Of a stretch of 64,000 nt of DNA, positions 1-8,644 are shown one piece after another; positions within the stretch are counted from its first letter, which is position 1; each line of letters begins with the position of its first letter. The position numbers were made by a program, and so were the translations under genes. Source of the DNA: Xanthomonas arboricola pv. populi (GTDB lineage Bacteria > Pseudomonadota > Gammaproteobacteria > Xanthomonadales > Xanthomonadaceae); contig NZ_MDEB01000002.1 of the NCBI RefSeq assembly GCF_002939945.1, positions 594,975 to 658,974 of the forward strand, in the 5' to 3' direction. Under the pieces are notes generated by a model. It searched no databases. It was not told where the DNA came from and saw only the letters and a list, made by a program, of their open reading frames with translations.

Positions 1-5
1 CGCCG

Positions 6-1160
6 TCAGTCCGCACGAAAACGCCCATCCGGCAACACGCGATAACGCCGGGTGCGCCAGCGGATCGTGCGCACCAGCGCAGCATGCAGCAGATGCAGCG
101 GCTGCAGGCACTCCGCAACAACCGACAGCAGCGGACGGTGGCGCACCGCGCCGGTCACCCGCCATTGCACCAGGCACAGCAGCAGCGCACGCAGCAGCAC
201 GATGCACAGCACACAGGCCACTACCGGCCAGCTCGCCTGCAGGCAGGCGAAGGCCAGCAAGGCCAGCAGCAACAACGGCGGCAGCCCCTGCAGCAGGCCG
301 ATGGCCAGGCCCACGCCCACTGTCTGCCGACGCAGCAGGATCGACGCGAACAGCATCCATCGGTGCATCTGGCGCGCGTAGCTGGCCAGATCCGGCATCG
401 CGGTGCGCATCGCCACCGGCGCGATGGATTGGTGCAGTCGCCCGCCGCGCTCACGCACCAACGTGGCAACGGCCAGATCGTCGGTGAGCTGCTGCAGTAA
501 CGCGGCAAACCCGCCCCAGGCGCGCAGTTGCTCGGTCCGCGCGGCATAGCACATGCCGTTGATGGTCAGCGGCGCGGCGAACGGCAGCCAACCCAGATAG
601 GTCAGTGCCGCGTTGTTGTTGACGAACTGCGACAACAGCCGGCCTGCCAGCGTGGTGCTGTCCTGGTAGTACGGCAATGCGGTGACCACATCTGCGTCGG
701 TCAGATCCTGCAACAAGCGTGCGAGCGCATCACTGCTCAACTGTGCATCGTCGTCGAGGATCAGGCTGACCGGCGCGCGCACATGCGCCAGCGCGTGGTC
801 GAGCTTCCAGGCCTTGGGGTTGATGCCGGCTGGCGCGGCCGGCACCTGCATGCGCTCGATGCGGACATGCGGATGCAGTGCGACCAAGGCGTCGGCAACG
901 GTATTTCCCGGGATATCGTCTGCATCCAGCAACCAGACAAACTGCGCGTCGGACAACGCTTGCAGATTGGCGGCAAGCACCTGCTGCAAATGCGCATCGC
1001 CACCCAGCACGGGCTGCAGAATCGCCACCTCCGCCGGGGTTGCGTTGGCGCCACCCGGTGGCCGCGCACGCGCACCACGCATCACCCACAGCACCGCAGC
1101 CGTCTTGACCGTCAGCACCGCCAGATAGGCAGCTGCCAGTCCCAGGACGACTACGCCCAC
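6..1160 (-). CDS. GT21/GT2-like membrane glycosyltransferase (ceramide glucosyltransferase-like)
   Basis: Predicted membrane-bound processive-type glycosyltransferase that would transfer a sugar to a lipid acceptor at the inner membrane. An N-terminal membrane segment (about residues 1-28) precedes a GT-A domain. It has the family pattern D, D, D, (Q/R)xxRW: LLDADD near 77-82, DDD near 136-138, TDDLA near 226-230 and RQMHRW near 263-268. Two or three hydrophobic segments follow (about 275-345). This pattern is typical of GT21 ceramide glucosyltransferases and their bacterial relatives. I chose the GTG at 1160, preceded by AGGCGG; a TTG at 1175 is the other option. The gene overlaps the end of the reductase gene upstream, so the two are probably translationally coupled. 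The acceptor is unknown; the neighbouring KAS III-like and reductase genes suggest a long-chain hydroxylated lipid, which is inference. Confidence 0.75.
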   Translation of the reverse strand: MGVVVLGLAAAYLAVLTVKTAAVLWVMRGARARPPGGANATPAEVAILQPVLGGDAHLQQVLAANLQALSDAQFVWLLDADDIPGNTVADALVALHPHVRIERMQVPAAPAGINPKAWKLDHALAHVRAPVSLILDDDAQLSSDALARLLQDLTDADVVTALPYYQDSTTLAGRLLSQFVNNNAALTYLGWLPFAAPLTINGMCYAARTEQLRAWGGFAALLQQLTDDLAVATLVRERGGRLHQSIAPVAMRTAMPDLASYARQMHRWMLFASILLRRQTVGVGLAIGLLQGLPPLLLLALLAFACLQASWPVVACVLCIVLLRALLLCLVQWRVTGAVRHRPLLSVVAECLQPLHLLHAALVRTIRWRTRRYRVLPDGRFRAD

Positions 1161-2110
1161 TGCGCCGCCTGCCAACGCACGAATGCCTCGATACCCTGTT
1201 CCAGACTGACGCTGGGAGGCCCGAGATCGGCGAGCGTGCGTCGTGGATCGAAGGTCTTGGAATAGGCGAACGCGCCCACGCCAAAGCGGGTGATCGGCGG
1301 TTCACCGCGCAGGCGCAGCACGCGATATGCCGCCTCCACCACGCTGGCCATGCGCAGCGCAGTGGCGATGCGCACCTCGCGTCGCGGCAGCGGCAGCTGC
1401 AGGCGCGTGAGCAGGTCCAGCAACAGCTGCTGCAGATCCACCGGCTGCGCATTGGTGAGGTTGTAGGCCGGCTGCAACTGCGGCGCCGTCGCAGCGCGAT
1501 AGAGGTAATCGCACAGCGTATCGATGTAGATCAGGTCGCCGATCACCGGCTGCGTCTGGCCGACGAAGCGTGGCAGCGCCCCCTTGCGCGCAGCGGCGAT
1601 CACGCGCGGGAACAGCACCGTGTCCCCGGGCCCGAACACCGCACGCGGGCGCAGCACGGAGGTGTCGCCCGGATACGCGTCGAGCAAGGTTTCACCCAGA
1701 TACTTGGTTTGCGCATAGGTGTTGACGAACTGCGGCCCGATCGGGCTCTCTTCGCTGAGGTCGTATTGATGTTCCTCGCGATAAAACACCGAACTGGACG
1801 ACACATACAGCAGACGCGGACAGCCATGGCGCTTGCAGAACGCGATGACGTTGGCGGTGGCCTGGACGTTGTGCCGCTGGAACTGCGCGCGCGTGCCCCA
1901 CGGCGAGGCCAATGCCGCGGCGTGGATCACTACATCCGGCTGCCACTGTAGCGAGAACGGCTGGCTCAGATCGATGCGATGGTAGTTGGGCAGATCGCTG
2001 GCACGACGACCGATGCCGTGGATCTCCACACCCGGCTGCCCCTGAAAACGTCGCAGGAAGGAGCCACCGACAAAGCCGGATGCGCCGGTCACGAGAATAC
2101 GCAGGCTCAT
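1151..2110 (-). CDS. NAD(P)-dependent epimerase/dehydratase, 3-beta-HSD type
   Basis: Extended short-chain dehydrogenase of 319 residues. The Rossmann motif GASGFVG is at 9-15, a serine-rich strand end VSSSSVF at 103-109, and the catalytic YxxxK is Tyr132/Lys136 (YAQTK). It would oxidise or reduce a hydroxyl/keto group using NAD(P). The closest family type is the 3-beta-hydroxysteroid dehydrogenase-like group, which includes OleD of olefin biosynthesis and sugar epimerases. The ATG at 2110 overlaps the gumP stop in an ATGA arrangement, which is why I prefer it to the GTG at 2116. Position between gumP and the glycosyltransferase suggests it belongs to the same pathway. Substrate cannot be read from sequence. 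Confidence 0.8.
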   Translation of the reverse strand: MSLRILVTGASGFVGGSFLRRFQGQPGVEIHGIGRRASDLPNYHRIDLSQPFSLQWQPDVVIHAAALASPWGTRAQFQRHNVQATANVIAFCKRHGCPRLLYVSSSSVFYREEHQYDLSEESPIGPQFVNTYAQTKYLGETLLDAYPGDTSVLRPRAVFGPGDTVLFPRVIAAARKGALPRFVGQTQPVIGDLIYIDTLCDYLYRAATAPQLQPAYNLTNAQPVDLQQLLLDLLTRLQLPLPRREVRIATALRMASVVEAAYRVLRLRGEPPITRFGVGAFAYSKTFDPRRTLADLGPPSVSLEQGIEAFVRWQAAQWA

Positions 2111-2955
2111 CGCCACTCCGGTTGATAACGGTCAAGACTGGGTTGGCAATGCGAAGGCAGGATGGCCAACTCGGGATGTGCAAGCGACAGCGCGTGCAGC
2201 TGCTGCACGGTGCGTCGGAACGCGTGCCAATCGTGCATCAATAACCGCGTGGGCCAGGCGGGCCACTGCAGCGTCGCCCAGGTCGCCGACGACCACACCG
2301 CGTCGGCGCACAGCAACACCTCGCGGTCGTGTTGATCGCGCAACCACAGGCCCATCTGCCCGGGCACGTGCCCGGGCAAGGGCACGGCCAGCACGCTGCC
2401 GTCTTCGAATAGATCGTAGGCCGCGCCAAGGCCTTGCCAGGCGCCGGTCAGCGCGCGCAACGGCGCTTGCTCGGCAAACTGCAGGCGTCGATCGAAATCG
2501 GCCGGCAACAGCTGCGGCAACAAGGCACGCCGCAGGCCGCCGACGCGCGAACAATTGCGCAACTGTTGATAGTCCGCGCGCAGGCAGATGAAGCGCGCGT
2601 TCGGCAGATCGCACAGACCGCCGACATGGTCGGCATGAAAATGCGAAATCAGGCACCAGGCGATCTCCTCCAGCTGCACACCACGGCGTGCCAGCTGTGC
2701 GCCCAGCGTTTCGTGCGCGGGCAAGCGCACCGGCGTGGTCCAGCGATACAGGCGCTCGGGCCAGGGATCGGTCGCGCGGAAAAAATGCGCGGCATAGCCG
2801 GTGTCGTACAACAGCGCGCCGCGCTGCGGATGCCGGATCAGCACGCTCAACGCGGGGAATTCCACGGCATGCCAGTGGCCGTCCGCACGCACCATGCGCT
2901 CGCAATGGCGGCAATGGCCGATGCGCAGCAACTCAAGCGACACGCGCGGCGGCAT
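2107..2955 (-). CDS. gumP: GumP, metallo-beta-lactamase-fold hydrolase
   Basis: A 282-residue metallo-hydrolase with the metal-binding signature HFHADH at 105-110, followed by further His/Asp ligands (GHVPGQ and a CADAVW segment). No signal peptide is seen, so it is probably cytoplasmic. The family hydrolyses lactones, thioesters or similar bonds; the N-acyl-homoserine lactonase group is similar in size. An HCRHCE segment near residues 14-19 is unusual and could bind metal. The start is at the ATG at 2955; an in-frame ATG at 2979 would add 8 residues. It follows gumO by 35 bp and shares an ATGA overlap with the downstream reductase gene. It is not needed for the known sugar-transfer steps of xanthan assembly; its substrate is unknown. 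Confidence 0.82.
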   Translation of the reverse strand: MPPRVSLELLRIGHCRHCERMVRADGHWHAVEFPALSVLIRHPQRGALLYDTGYAAHFFRATDPWPERLYRWTTPVRLPAHETLGAQLARRGVQLEEIAWCLISHFHADHVGGLCDLPNARFICLRADYQQLRNCSRVGGLRRALLPQLLPADFDRRLQFAEQAPLRALTGAWQGLGAAYDLFEDGSVLAVPLPGHVPGQMGLWLRDQHDREVLLCADAVWSSATWATLQWPAWPTRLLMHDWHAFRRTVQQLHALSLAHPELAILPSHCQPSLDRYQPEWR

Positions 2956-2990
2956 CAGGGCGCGACCTGGTCGGAACATGCGCACACGCC

Positions 2991-4022
2991 CTAGTACCGC
3001 AACACCATGCCGCCGATCGCCAGCCCGGCACCGGTACCGAGCAGCGCGAACAGATCGCCGCGCTGCACGCGTTGCTCGACCCGGGCGTGATGCAAGGCAT
3101 GCGGCAGCGATGCGGCGACCTGGTTGCCGGTGGCCCGCAGGATGCGAATCACCTGATCGGGACGCAGCCCCAGCGCCTGCACCACATGCTCCAGACCGCC
3201 ACCGGAGGCCTGGTGCGGGACCAGGCAGCGCAACGCTGCGGTGGTGGTGCCGGCCTCGCACAGCAGTTGTTCCCAGAATGCAGGCAGATGGCGTGCCGCG
3301 AACCGATAGGCGCCACGCCCATCCATGCTGAAGGTGCGCAAGGCATCGGGCGACTGTTCTTCGCCGCGCGGATAGCGGGTGCCGCCGCCGCGAATGCGGC
3401 ACAGCTCCGCGCCATCGCCATAGCTGGCCAGGCGGCTGGACAGCAGTGCCGAGCCATCATCGGCGGCGCTGCGCGCCACGACCACTGCTGCCGCACCATC
3501 GCCGAACAAGCCGGCCGTGGCCGGCGCAGACGCATCCAGCCCGCGCGATGCCACCTCGCTGGAGACGATCAACACGTGTCGGTAGCGCCCGAGCGCCAAC
3601 GCATTCGCGGCCATGTCCAGCGCCACCAGAAAGCTCAGGCAGGTCGCGTTGATGTCGAAGGCAGGAATACCCGAATCGCCCAGCCCGAGCGCGCGCTGGA
3701 TCAGCACCGCCTGGCAGGGAATCGGCTGCTCCATGACGCTGCAGGCCGAGATCAGGCAATCGATCTGACCGGCGTCGATGCCCGCGCTTGCCAGCGCCTG
3801 GGTCGCCGCTGCCGCACCCATCGACGAGGCCGTCTCGCCCTCGCCCACGTAATGGCGCGTGGCCACCCCCGAGCGCGCGAAGGTGGTGCCCGCCGGCAGC
3901 TGCCAGCGTTGATCCAGCTGTTGCGAGGTCACCTCCGTGGCGGGGACATGGCGCCCGGTGCCCAGAATGCGCAGCGGCAATGCGTTCAACACGGAGGTCT
4001 CGTTGGACAAGGCGCGCAGCAT
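2991..4022 (-). CDS. gumO: GumO, beta-ketoacyl-ACP synthase III-like
   Basis: A 343-residue thiolase-fold condensing enzyme. The catalytic triad appears intact: Cys128 in INATCLSF, His270 in VPHQASGG and Asn300 in ATGNQVA. This is the Cys-His-Asn arrangement of FabH and of OleA-type head-to-head condensing enzymes. It should condense an acyl-CoA or acyl-ACP with a second acyl thioester in the cytoplasm. Although it carries a gum name, no step of the xanthan repeat unit needs a condensing enzyme. It lies 135 bp after gumN and directly before gumP, the 3-beta-HSD-type reductase and the GT21-like enzyme. This context resembles an oleA/oleD pairing more than fatty acid synthesis, which is inference. 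Confidence 0.85.
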   Translation of the reverse strand: MLRALSNETSVLNALPLRILGTGRHVPATEVTSQQLDQRWQLPAGTTFARSGVATRHYVGEGETASSMGAAAATQALASAGIDAGQIDCLISACSVMEQPIPCQAVLIQRALGLGDSGIPAFDINATCLSFLVALDMAANALALGRYRHVLIVSSEVASRGLDASAPATAGLFGDGAAAVVVARSAADDGSALLSSRLASYGDGAELCRIRGGGTRYPRGEEQSPDALRTFSMDGRGAYRFAARHLPAFWEQLLCEAGTTTAALRCLVPHQASGGGLEHVVQALGLRPDQVIRILRATGNQVAASLPHALHHARVEQRVQRGDLFALLGTGAGLAIGGMVLRY

Positions 4023-4157
4023 ACCGTGGCGGGCGTGGGCCGGGCCGATCGGTCACCGGATCGCGCGGTGCGCACCGCCTGCCGGCGAGGACAGCGAGCG
4101 CTCAGCCGCTCACCACCTCGTTCCAGTCCACGATCGACGCGCATGCGTGCCCACGTT

Positions 4158-5177
4158 TCAGGGCGCGTCCACCACGTATCCCAGCGCCTGCAGTCGCGCC
4201 AGATAGCCATCCGTCGCGATCAGCCGGCTGATCGGCAGCACCGCGAAGGTGCTGCGATTGCGTTGCAGCGCGGCGGTGGCGATGCTCAACCAGTGCTCGC
4301 GCATGCGCCGTTCCAGATCGTCGATGCCGCGCTTCCTGGCGGCGCCGGAACTGGCCATGGCGCTCATGCAGGCCGCTTGCGGATCTTCGCGTGGCAACTG
4401 GCGCAGTGCCTCGATGTCGCCCACCGACCAGGCGTTGGCGCGCTCGACCATCGTGGGCAGGTCGCGCTCGACGGTGACCAGGATGCTGCGAAAGCACGCG
4501 GTATCGTCCATGCCGCCGGCGCGGAACTCCTTGATGGCCTGGCGCGGGTCGGCGATCTTGTAATCCAGTGCGGTGGGGGTCGGCTTGATCCCGGCACGCT
4601 TGGCGGCACGCTCCACCACCGACCAGATCACCGGCGAGCGTGCCAGGCCGGAGCGCTTGATCGCCGCCTGATACAACTCACCGGCGGCAAGCATCGGGCG
4701 TTTGCGCTCCACTCCACGGTCGCTGCCGAGATAGCGTGCCTTGGCAACCGACCAGCGCGCATACAGCTCGGCCGGCAGCAGCTCGCGCAGTTCGCGGCCG
4801 TCCTCGTTCTTCATCGCCTTCATCGCCGAGGGCAGCAAGGTCAATTTGCCGAACAACCCCATGTCCGCATCGATCTGGACGGTCGGTGCCATCAGCACCT
4901 GCTGCGACTGGGCGATGATCGTTTCCACCTCGGTCGACCGCCACTGCAGCCGCTTCGGCAGTGGCGACACGGTGCCCAGGATCCACAGCACATGATCGCC
5001 CTTGCTGACCTTCCACAAACCCGGGCCGGGCTGCACGCCGCGTACCACCATCGCTTCCAGGTCGACCACGGCCGGTGGCGACGGCGCGGCCGCCTGCGGC
5101 TTCGTTCCATCGCTGGCGGCCGCCAGCAACGAGACCAGCATCGCTCCCACGCCGCATACCGCCCGCTGGCCTTGCAT
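4158..5177 (-). CDS. gumN: GumN, TraB/GumN family protein with degenerate motifs
   Basis: A 339-residue protein of the TraB/GumN (TIKI-like) family with a probable N-terminal signal peptide (about residues 1-22). It is therefore likely periplasmic or secreted. The N-terminal family block (LWILGTVSPLP, 65-75) is recognisable, as is the C-terminal block ending in LQALGYVVD. In TIKI-type metalloproteases each block carries a GxxH motif; here the first reads GTVS and the second lacks the Gly-His altogether. I chose the ATG at 5177 because it gives the signal peptide and the expected length; the upstream reading frame is out of character. It sits between the cupin gene and gumO. Its role in xanthan synthesis is not established. 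Confidence 0.82.
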   Translation of the reverse strand: MQGQRAVCGVGAMLVSLLAAASDGTKPQAAAPSPPAVVDLEAMVVRGVQPGPGLWKVSKGDHVLWILGTVSPLPKRLQWRSTEVETIIAQSQQVLMAPTVQIDADMGLFGKLTLLPSAMKAMKNEDGRELRELLPAELYARWSVAKARYLGSDRGVERKRPMLAAGELYQAAIKRSGLARSPVIWSVVERAAKRAGIKPTPTALDYKIADPRQAIKEFRAGGMDDTACFRSILVTVERDLPTMVERANAWSVGDIEALRQLPREDPQAACMSAMASSGAARKRGIDDLERRMREHWLSIATAALQRNRSTFAVLPISRLIATDGYLARLQALGYVVDAP

Positions 5178-5256
5178 CACGTCTCGCCCCCTGTGTGAGA
5201 GGCGGACACTACGCCAAGCCGGCCATGGCCGCGTTAGGGAAACGTTCGCCGATGGC

Positions 5257-5718
5257 TCAGCGTGGGTCCAGGCTGGCCAGCTGCACAGCCAGCGGCGAGG
5301 CGCCGTCGAGCAGTGCGAACCCCTCCCACACGAACCCCGGCGAGACCGTGCAGCCCACCAGGGTGAAATCACCAAGCGACCGCGCCGCCTGCCAGCACCC
5401 TGCTGGCACCACGTGCATCGGCTCGCCGCGCCCGGCGGCATCCAGAATCAGGCGTTGCAGCTGTCCGCTGGCCTCGTCGTAGATCGACAGCTCCAGCGCA
5501 TCGCCTTGCTGCCAATGCCAGCTTTCGTCCGCATCCACGCGATGCCAGGCGCTGGATTCGCCGGCAGCGAGCAGGAAGCGGATGGCGGTCAACGCCGGGC
5601 GCGGCGGGCCACCCTCGGTCACCTGGCGCGCAGACGCATACACACGACGGAAATGCCCGCCCTCGGGATGCGGGGCGAGTTCGAGCGAACGGATCAGGTT
5701 GGCGGCGGTCGGATGCAT
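5257..5718 (-). CDS. Cupin family protein (DUF985)
   Basis: A 153-residue single-domain cupin of the DUF985 type. Recognisable blocks are LELAPHPEGGHFRR at about 13-26, SSAWHRVDADESWHWQQGD at about 55-73, and a C-terminal VSPGFVWEGFAL. Conserved His and Glu residues in the first cupin motif could bind a metal. No signal peptide or membrane segment is present. It lies 35 bp after gumM and 79 bp before gumN on the same strand, so it is probably co-transcribed with the gum genes, but it carries no gum letter and no sugar-transfer motif. Members of this family have no agreed function; some resemble sugar epimerases in fold. Confidence 0.8.
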   Translation of the reverse strand: MHPTAANLIRSLELAPHPEGGHFRRVYASARQVTEGGPPRPALTAIRFLLAAGESSAWHRVDADESWHWQQGDALELSIYDEASGQLQRLILDAAGRGEPMHVVPAGCWQAARSLGDFTLVGCTVSPGFVWEGFALLDGASPLAVQLASLDPR

Positions 5719-5753
5719 GCCTAGATGCTAAGCCAGCCAACGCCGCGCGTGCA

Positions 5754-6545
5754 TCACGGCAGTTGCTTGCCCGCACGCAGGCAGGTGCGGAAGAACACCA
5801 GCAAATCCCAGCTATAGCGCTTGAGCAGACGACGCGGCTCGTTGAGCAGCCGGTACATCCACTCCATATGCAGGCGACGTACCCAATCCGGCGCACGTTT
5901 GGCGGTGCCGGACAGGAAATCCAGCAACGCGCCGACACCGAACACCAGGGGCACGTTCAAGGCCTGGCTGTGATCCAGGATCCAGCGCTCCTGCAGCGGG
6001 TTGCCGAAGGCCACCAGCAGCACGTCGGCGCCCGAGCGATTGATGCGCTCGGCCAGGCCCTCGCCGGCTGCGGCAAATTCGCCGTAGCCGTCGCACATGC
6101 CCACCACCTGCTGGCCCAGTGTCCCGGTCAAGGTCGCGGCAGCGGTCTTGCCCACGCCCGGGCGACCGCCGAGCAGGAAGAACTTGAGCGGCTGCGCGGC
6201 TTGGCGACATAGATATGGAATCAGGTCGGTGCCATTGAGGTTGCCGGCAAAGCGGCGGCCATGGATCAGGCGTGCTGCCAGATCCATGCCGATGCCGTCA
6301 TTGACGATGCGCACGCTGGGCTCGCGCATGCGCAGGCGCAGTGCCTGGCATTGCACGATGAAATTGGTGTTGGCAAAAAACACCCGGCGTGGTTGCCGGG
6401 CGGCCAACGCGTGAAACAACTCCAGTGCAAACGCTTCCTGCGTGGTGGAGAGCACCGGAAATCCGCCGAGCGGAATCACCACGCCCTGCGGCGTCGCGTC
6501 GGCGGTTGCTGTCGTCTCCGTATCCACGTGCCGGCCCTGCATCAT
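5754..6545 (-). CDS. gumM: GumM, beta-1,4-glucosyltransferase (GT26, WecG/TagA family)
   Basis: Adds the second glucose, beta-1,4, to the glucosyl-pyrophosphoryl-polyprenol made by GumD, giving the cellobiose backbone unit at the inner leaflet of the inner membrane. The 263-residue protein shows the WecG/TagA blocks: ANTNFIVQ, NDGIGMDLAAR (with the family's Asp), GNLNGTDLIPYLC, and GNPLQERWI near the middle of the C-terminal half. A basic, aromatic C-terminus probably serves as membrane contact. The ATG at 6545 lies 4 bp after the gumL stop; a second ATG at 6542 is adjacent. The tight spacing indicates translation coupled with gumL. Confidence 0.93.
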   Translation of the reverse strand: MMQGRHVDTETTATADATPQGVVIPLGGFPVLSTTQEAFALELFHALAARQPRRVFFANTNFIVQCQALRLRMREPSVRIVNDGIGMDLAARLIHGRRFAGNLNGTDLIPYLCRQAAQPLKFFLLGGRPGVGKTAAATLTGTLGQQVVGMCDGYGEFAAAGEGLAERINRSGADVLLVAFGNPLQERWILDHSQALNVPLVFGVGALLDFLSGTAKRAPDWVRRLHMEWMYRLLNEPRRLLKRYSWDLLVFFRTCLRAGKQLP

Positions 6546-6549
6546 CGAA

Positions 6550-7344
6550 TCACCAAAGGTCGTAAGGAAACGCGGCCAGCAGCCCGGCCTGCAGTTTTTC
6601 CAGGTCGAAATCGCCGTTACCGCCAAGCTCCAGGCACTCTTCCACGCTGTTGCCCGAGTGCCACTGCATGCGTCCGGTGCCGTTGTAGTAGTCGTCGTAC
6701 TTGAAGCGATCCTCGCCGTTGCCCCAGTCCAGGTACACCGCCGGAATCCCGTATGCCTCGGCAAGAATCAGCCCGTGCAGCGAGCTGCTGATCACCAACT
6801 CGGCGCCCAGCAACGCACTCATGAACGTCGCAGGCTTGACGTTGGGAAATACCAGATGATCCGCGTACGCGCTGTACTTCTCGATCGGCTCGTTGAAATG
6901 CGGAACGATGGCGAAGGGGCGCTTGTTCGCCGTGCCCAGCGCATCGGCCGGGAAAAACATCGGTGTCAGCAGACCGGGGTCACCATAGACCTCCGGCACC
7001 GCGATCCCGCGATCGAGCAGGAATTGACGCGTTTTCGGGCCACGCACCGCACGCACATCGAGCGTACTGAAGGTATTTCGCTCGGCGGGAATCTTGCCGT
7101 TGATGCCGCTACCCCAGACGGTGTCGCCGTCCTTGGCGAAATGCAGCACCGACCCGATGGCGATCAGCTTCTTGCTGAGATCGCGCTTCTCGATCAGCGT
7201 CTTGTCCTGCAAGGAGAGCACACAGGACACAATCACCTTGGACAGATGATCGCCCATGTTGACGCCAGCGTTCTTCGGCTGCCACCAGAACAAAGCACGG
7301 CGTTCCGCATGTTCGATCCATTTCTGCAGCAAAGCATTGGCCAT
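6550..7344 (-). CDS. gumL: GumL, ketal pyruvate transferase
   Basis: Adds a pyruvate ketal from phosphoenolpyruvate to the terminal mannose of the lipid-linked pentasaccharide. The 264-residue protein belongs to the polysaccharide pyruvyl transferase family. Recognisable segments are NAGVNMGDHLSK near 25-36, the GSVLHFAKDGDTVWGSG block near the first third, and ELVISSSLHGLILAEAYGIP, the family's C-terminal signature. It is cytoplasmic with no membrane segment. It is 36 bp downstream of gumK and 4 bp upstream of gumM. The degree of pyruvylation influences xanthan viscosity. Confidence 0.93.
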   Translation of the reverse strand: MANALLQKWIEHAERRALFWWQPKNAGVNMGDHLSKVIVSCVLSLQDKTLIEKRDLSKKLIAIGSVLHFAKDGDTVWGSGINGKIPAERNTFSTLDVRAVRGPKTRQFLLDRGIAVPEVYGDPGLLTPMFFPADALGTANKRPFAIVPHFNEPIEKYSAYADHLVFPNVKPATFMSALLGAELVISSSLHGLILAEAYGIPAVYLDWGNGEDRFKYDDYYNGTGRMQWHSGNSVEECLELGGNGDFDLEKLQAGLLAAFPYDLW

Positions 7345-7380
7345 AACGAGGTGTCTCCTTCTAAAGTTGGGTGCGCGGCA

Positions 7381-8580
7381 TCAATGCGAGAGCGCGGCCT
7401 CCGAAGAAGCACGCACAGCTGCGCCATCTGGCTGCGGGTACAAGCGGGTTTCCGGATACGCACCGGGATTCAGTACGCGGTCGGTGGTATCGGACCAATT
7501 CAGGCATTGGCGGTAACGCACGCGCGGTGCTTCCAGCGCGCGACTGATGGCTGCAATGACCGACTCACCGTTGCCGGGAGTGTAGCCGAAACGCGATTGA
7601 TACGGCCCCACGACGGCATTCGGACACACCGCAGGCAGGCCGAAGAAATCGTATTGCAGCAACTTCATCGAACTATCGGCCAGATACACCGGTACCTGCT
7701 CGGATGCGTAAGGCGCGATCCCGAAACGGGCGTGCTTGATGTAGCCGATGGTCTCGGCGTGCTTCATCTCGCCATAGACGACCACGTTGTCGCCATAGCC
7801 GGGGTGCCGGCCCATGCCCGAGCCGATCACATGGAACGTGACCTGCGGGAACGCCTTGCTGGCAACCACGAAGAAGTCCGGATCGAACAACATCGAGCCC
7901 ACCGCGACCGCATGGATGCCCTCGCCATACGGCGATGGGTCACCCAGCTGATCCAGGTTGTGATCCACACCGTGACCGACGTGATACACGTTGTCGCGGC
8001 TTGCCACTTCCTCCGCCATTGCCGGCGACACCAACGCGATCACATCGAGTGTCGGTGCAACCCGATCGAACTCGCGCTCGATGTAGGACGCGACATTGAT
8101 CGTGCTCAGGCCATCGGAAGCGCGATAGACCAGCTTCGCTGCCGGATTGACGCGTTTGGCCAGCTCGATGAAGGCCACCGCGATACCGCTTTCGAACACG
8201 ATCACGTCCGCCTCGCGCATCCAGTTCAGCAACTGGCGCGGCGGGTGCGCGGCATACCAACGGAACATCGCATCTTCGACAGAACGCAGCCAGGCGCGGC
8301 GCGTGTTGAACGGATGCACCGTCGTGCGCCACAGATAGCACTCCACGCCCTTGTGCGACACCACGGTATTGGCAGTGTCGTCCAGCGGCAGCCGCATATC
8401 GCCCTTCATGCGCGACAGCCGGCTATAGCGCAGCGAGAAAAAACGCGTGGTGCCGCGCAGCGCGAGCTGATCGGTGATGAAGTGGATGTTGGCGCGCCGT
8501 GGCGTGCGGTAATCGTGGGCGGACAGGACCAGATAGCAAGGCCGGCGAATGCCGGAAGCGGCGGCGGGTGTATCGCTCAT
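7381..8580 (-). CDS. gumK: GumK, glucuronosyltransferase (GT70)
   Basis: Transfers glucuronic acid from UDP-GlcA to the inner mannose of the lipid-linked trisaccharide. It is a GT-B fold enzyme that binds the inner membrane peripherally; no transmembrane helix is seen. Asp156 in RASDGL matches the position of the catalytic base known as Asp157 in X. campestris GumK, whose numbering is one residue longer. A His-containing HVGHGVDH segment and a [13 protein letters not shown] loop belong to the C-terminal nucleotide-binding domain. The start ATG at 8580 lies 64 bp after gumJ. Length (399 residues) is full. Confidence 0.94.
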   Translation of the reverse strand: MSDTPAAASGIRRPCYLVLSAHDYRTPRRANIHFITDQLALRGTTRFFSLRYSRLSRMKGDMRLPLDDTANTVVSHKGVECYLWRTTVHPFNTRRAWLRSVEDAMFRWYAAHPPRQLLNWMREADVIVFESGIAVAFIELAKRVNPAAKLVYRASDGLSTINVASYIEREFDRVAPTLDVIALVSPAMAEEVASRDNVYHVGHGVDHNLDQLGDPSPYGEGIHAVAVGSMLFDPDFFVVASKAFPQVTFHVIGSGMGRHPGYGDNVVVYGEMKHAETIGYIKHARFGIAPYASEQVPVYLADSSMKLLQYDFFGLPAVCPNAVVGPYQSRFGYTPGNGESVIAAISRALEAPRVRYRQCLNWSDTTDRVLNPGAYPETRLYPQPDGAAVRASSEAALSH

Positions 8581-8644
8581 GGGCCGTGTCCTATGGATGA
8601 GTGGGAGAAAGCATGCAAGAACGTAGGCGAAGGCGATGTCGTTC

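Noticed and set aside
2688..5198. 836-codon plus-strand open frame opposite gumN, gumO and gumP
   Set aside because: Arg/Ala/Gln-rich composition typical of the antisense of GC-rich genes; the minus-strand genes have clear family motifs.
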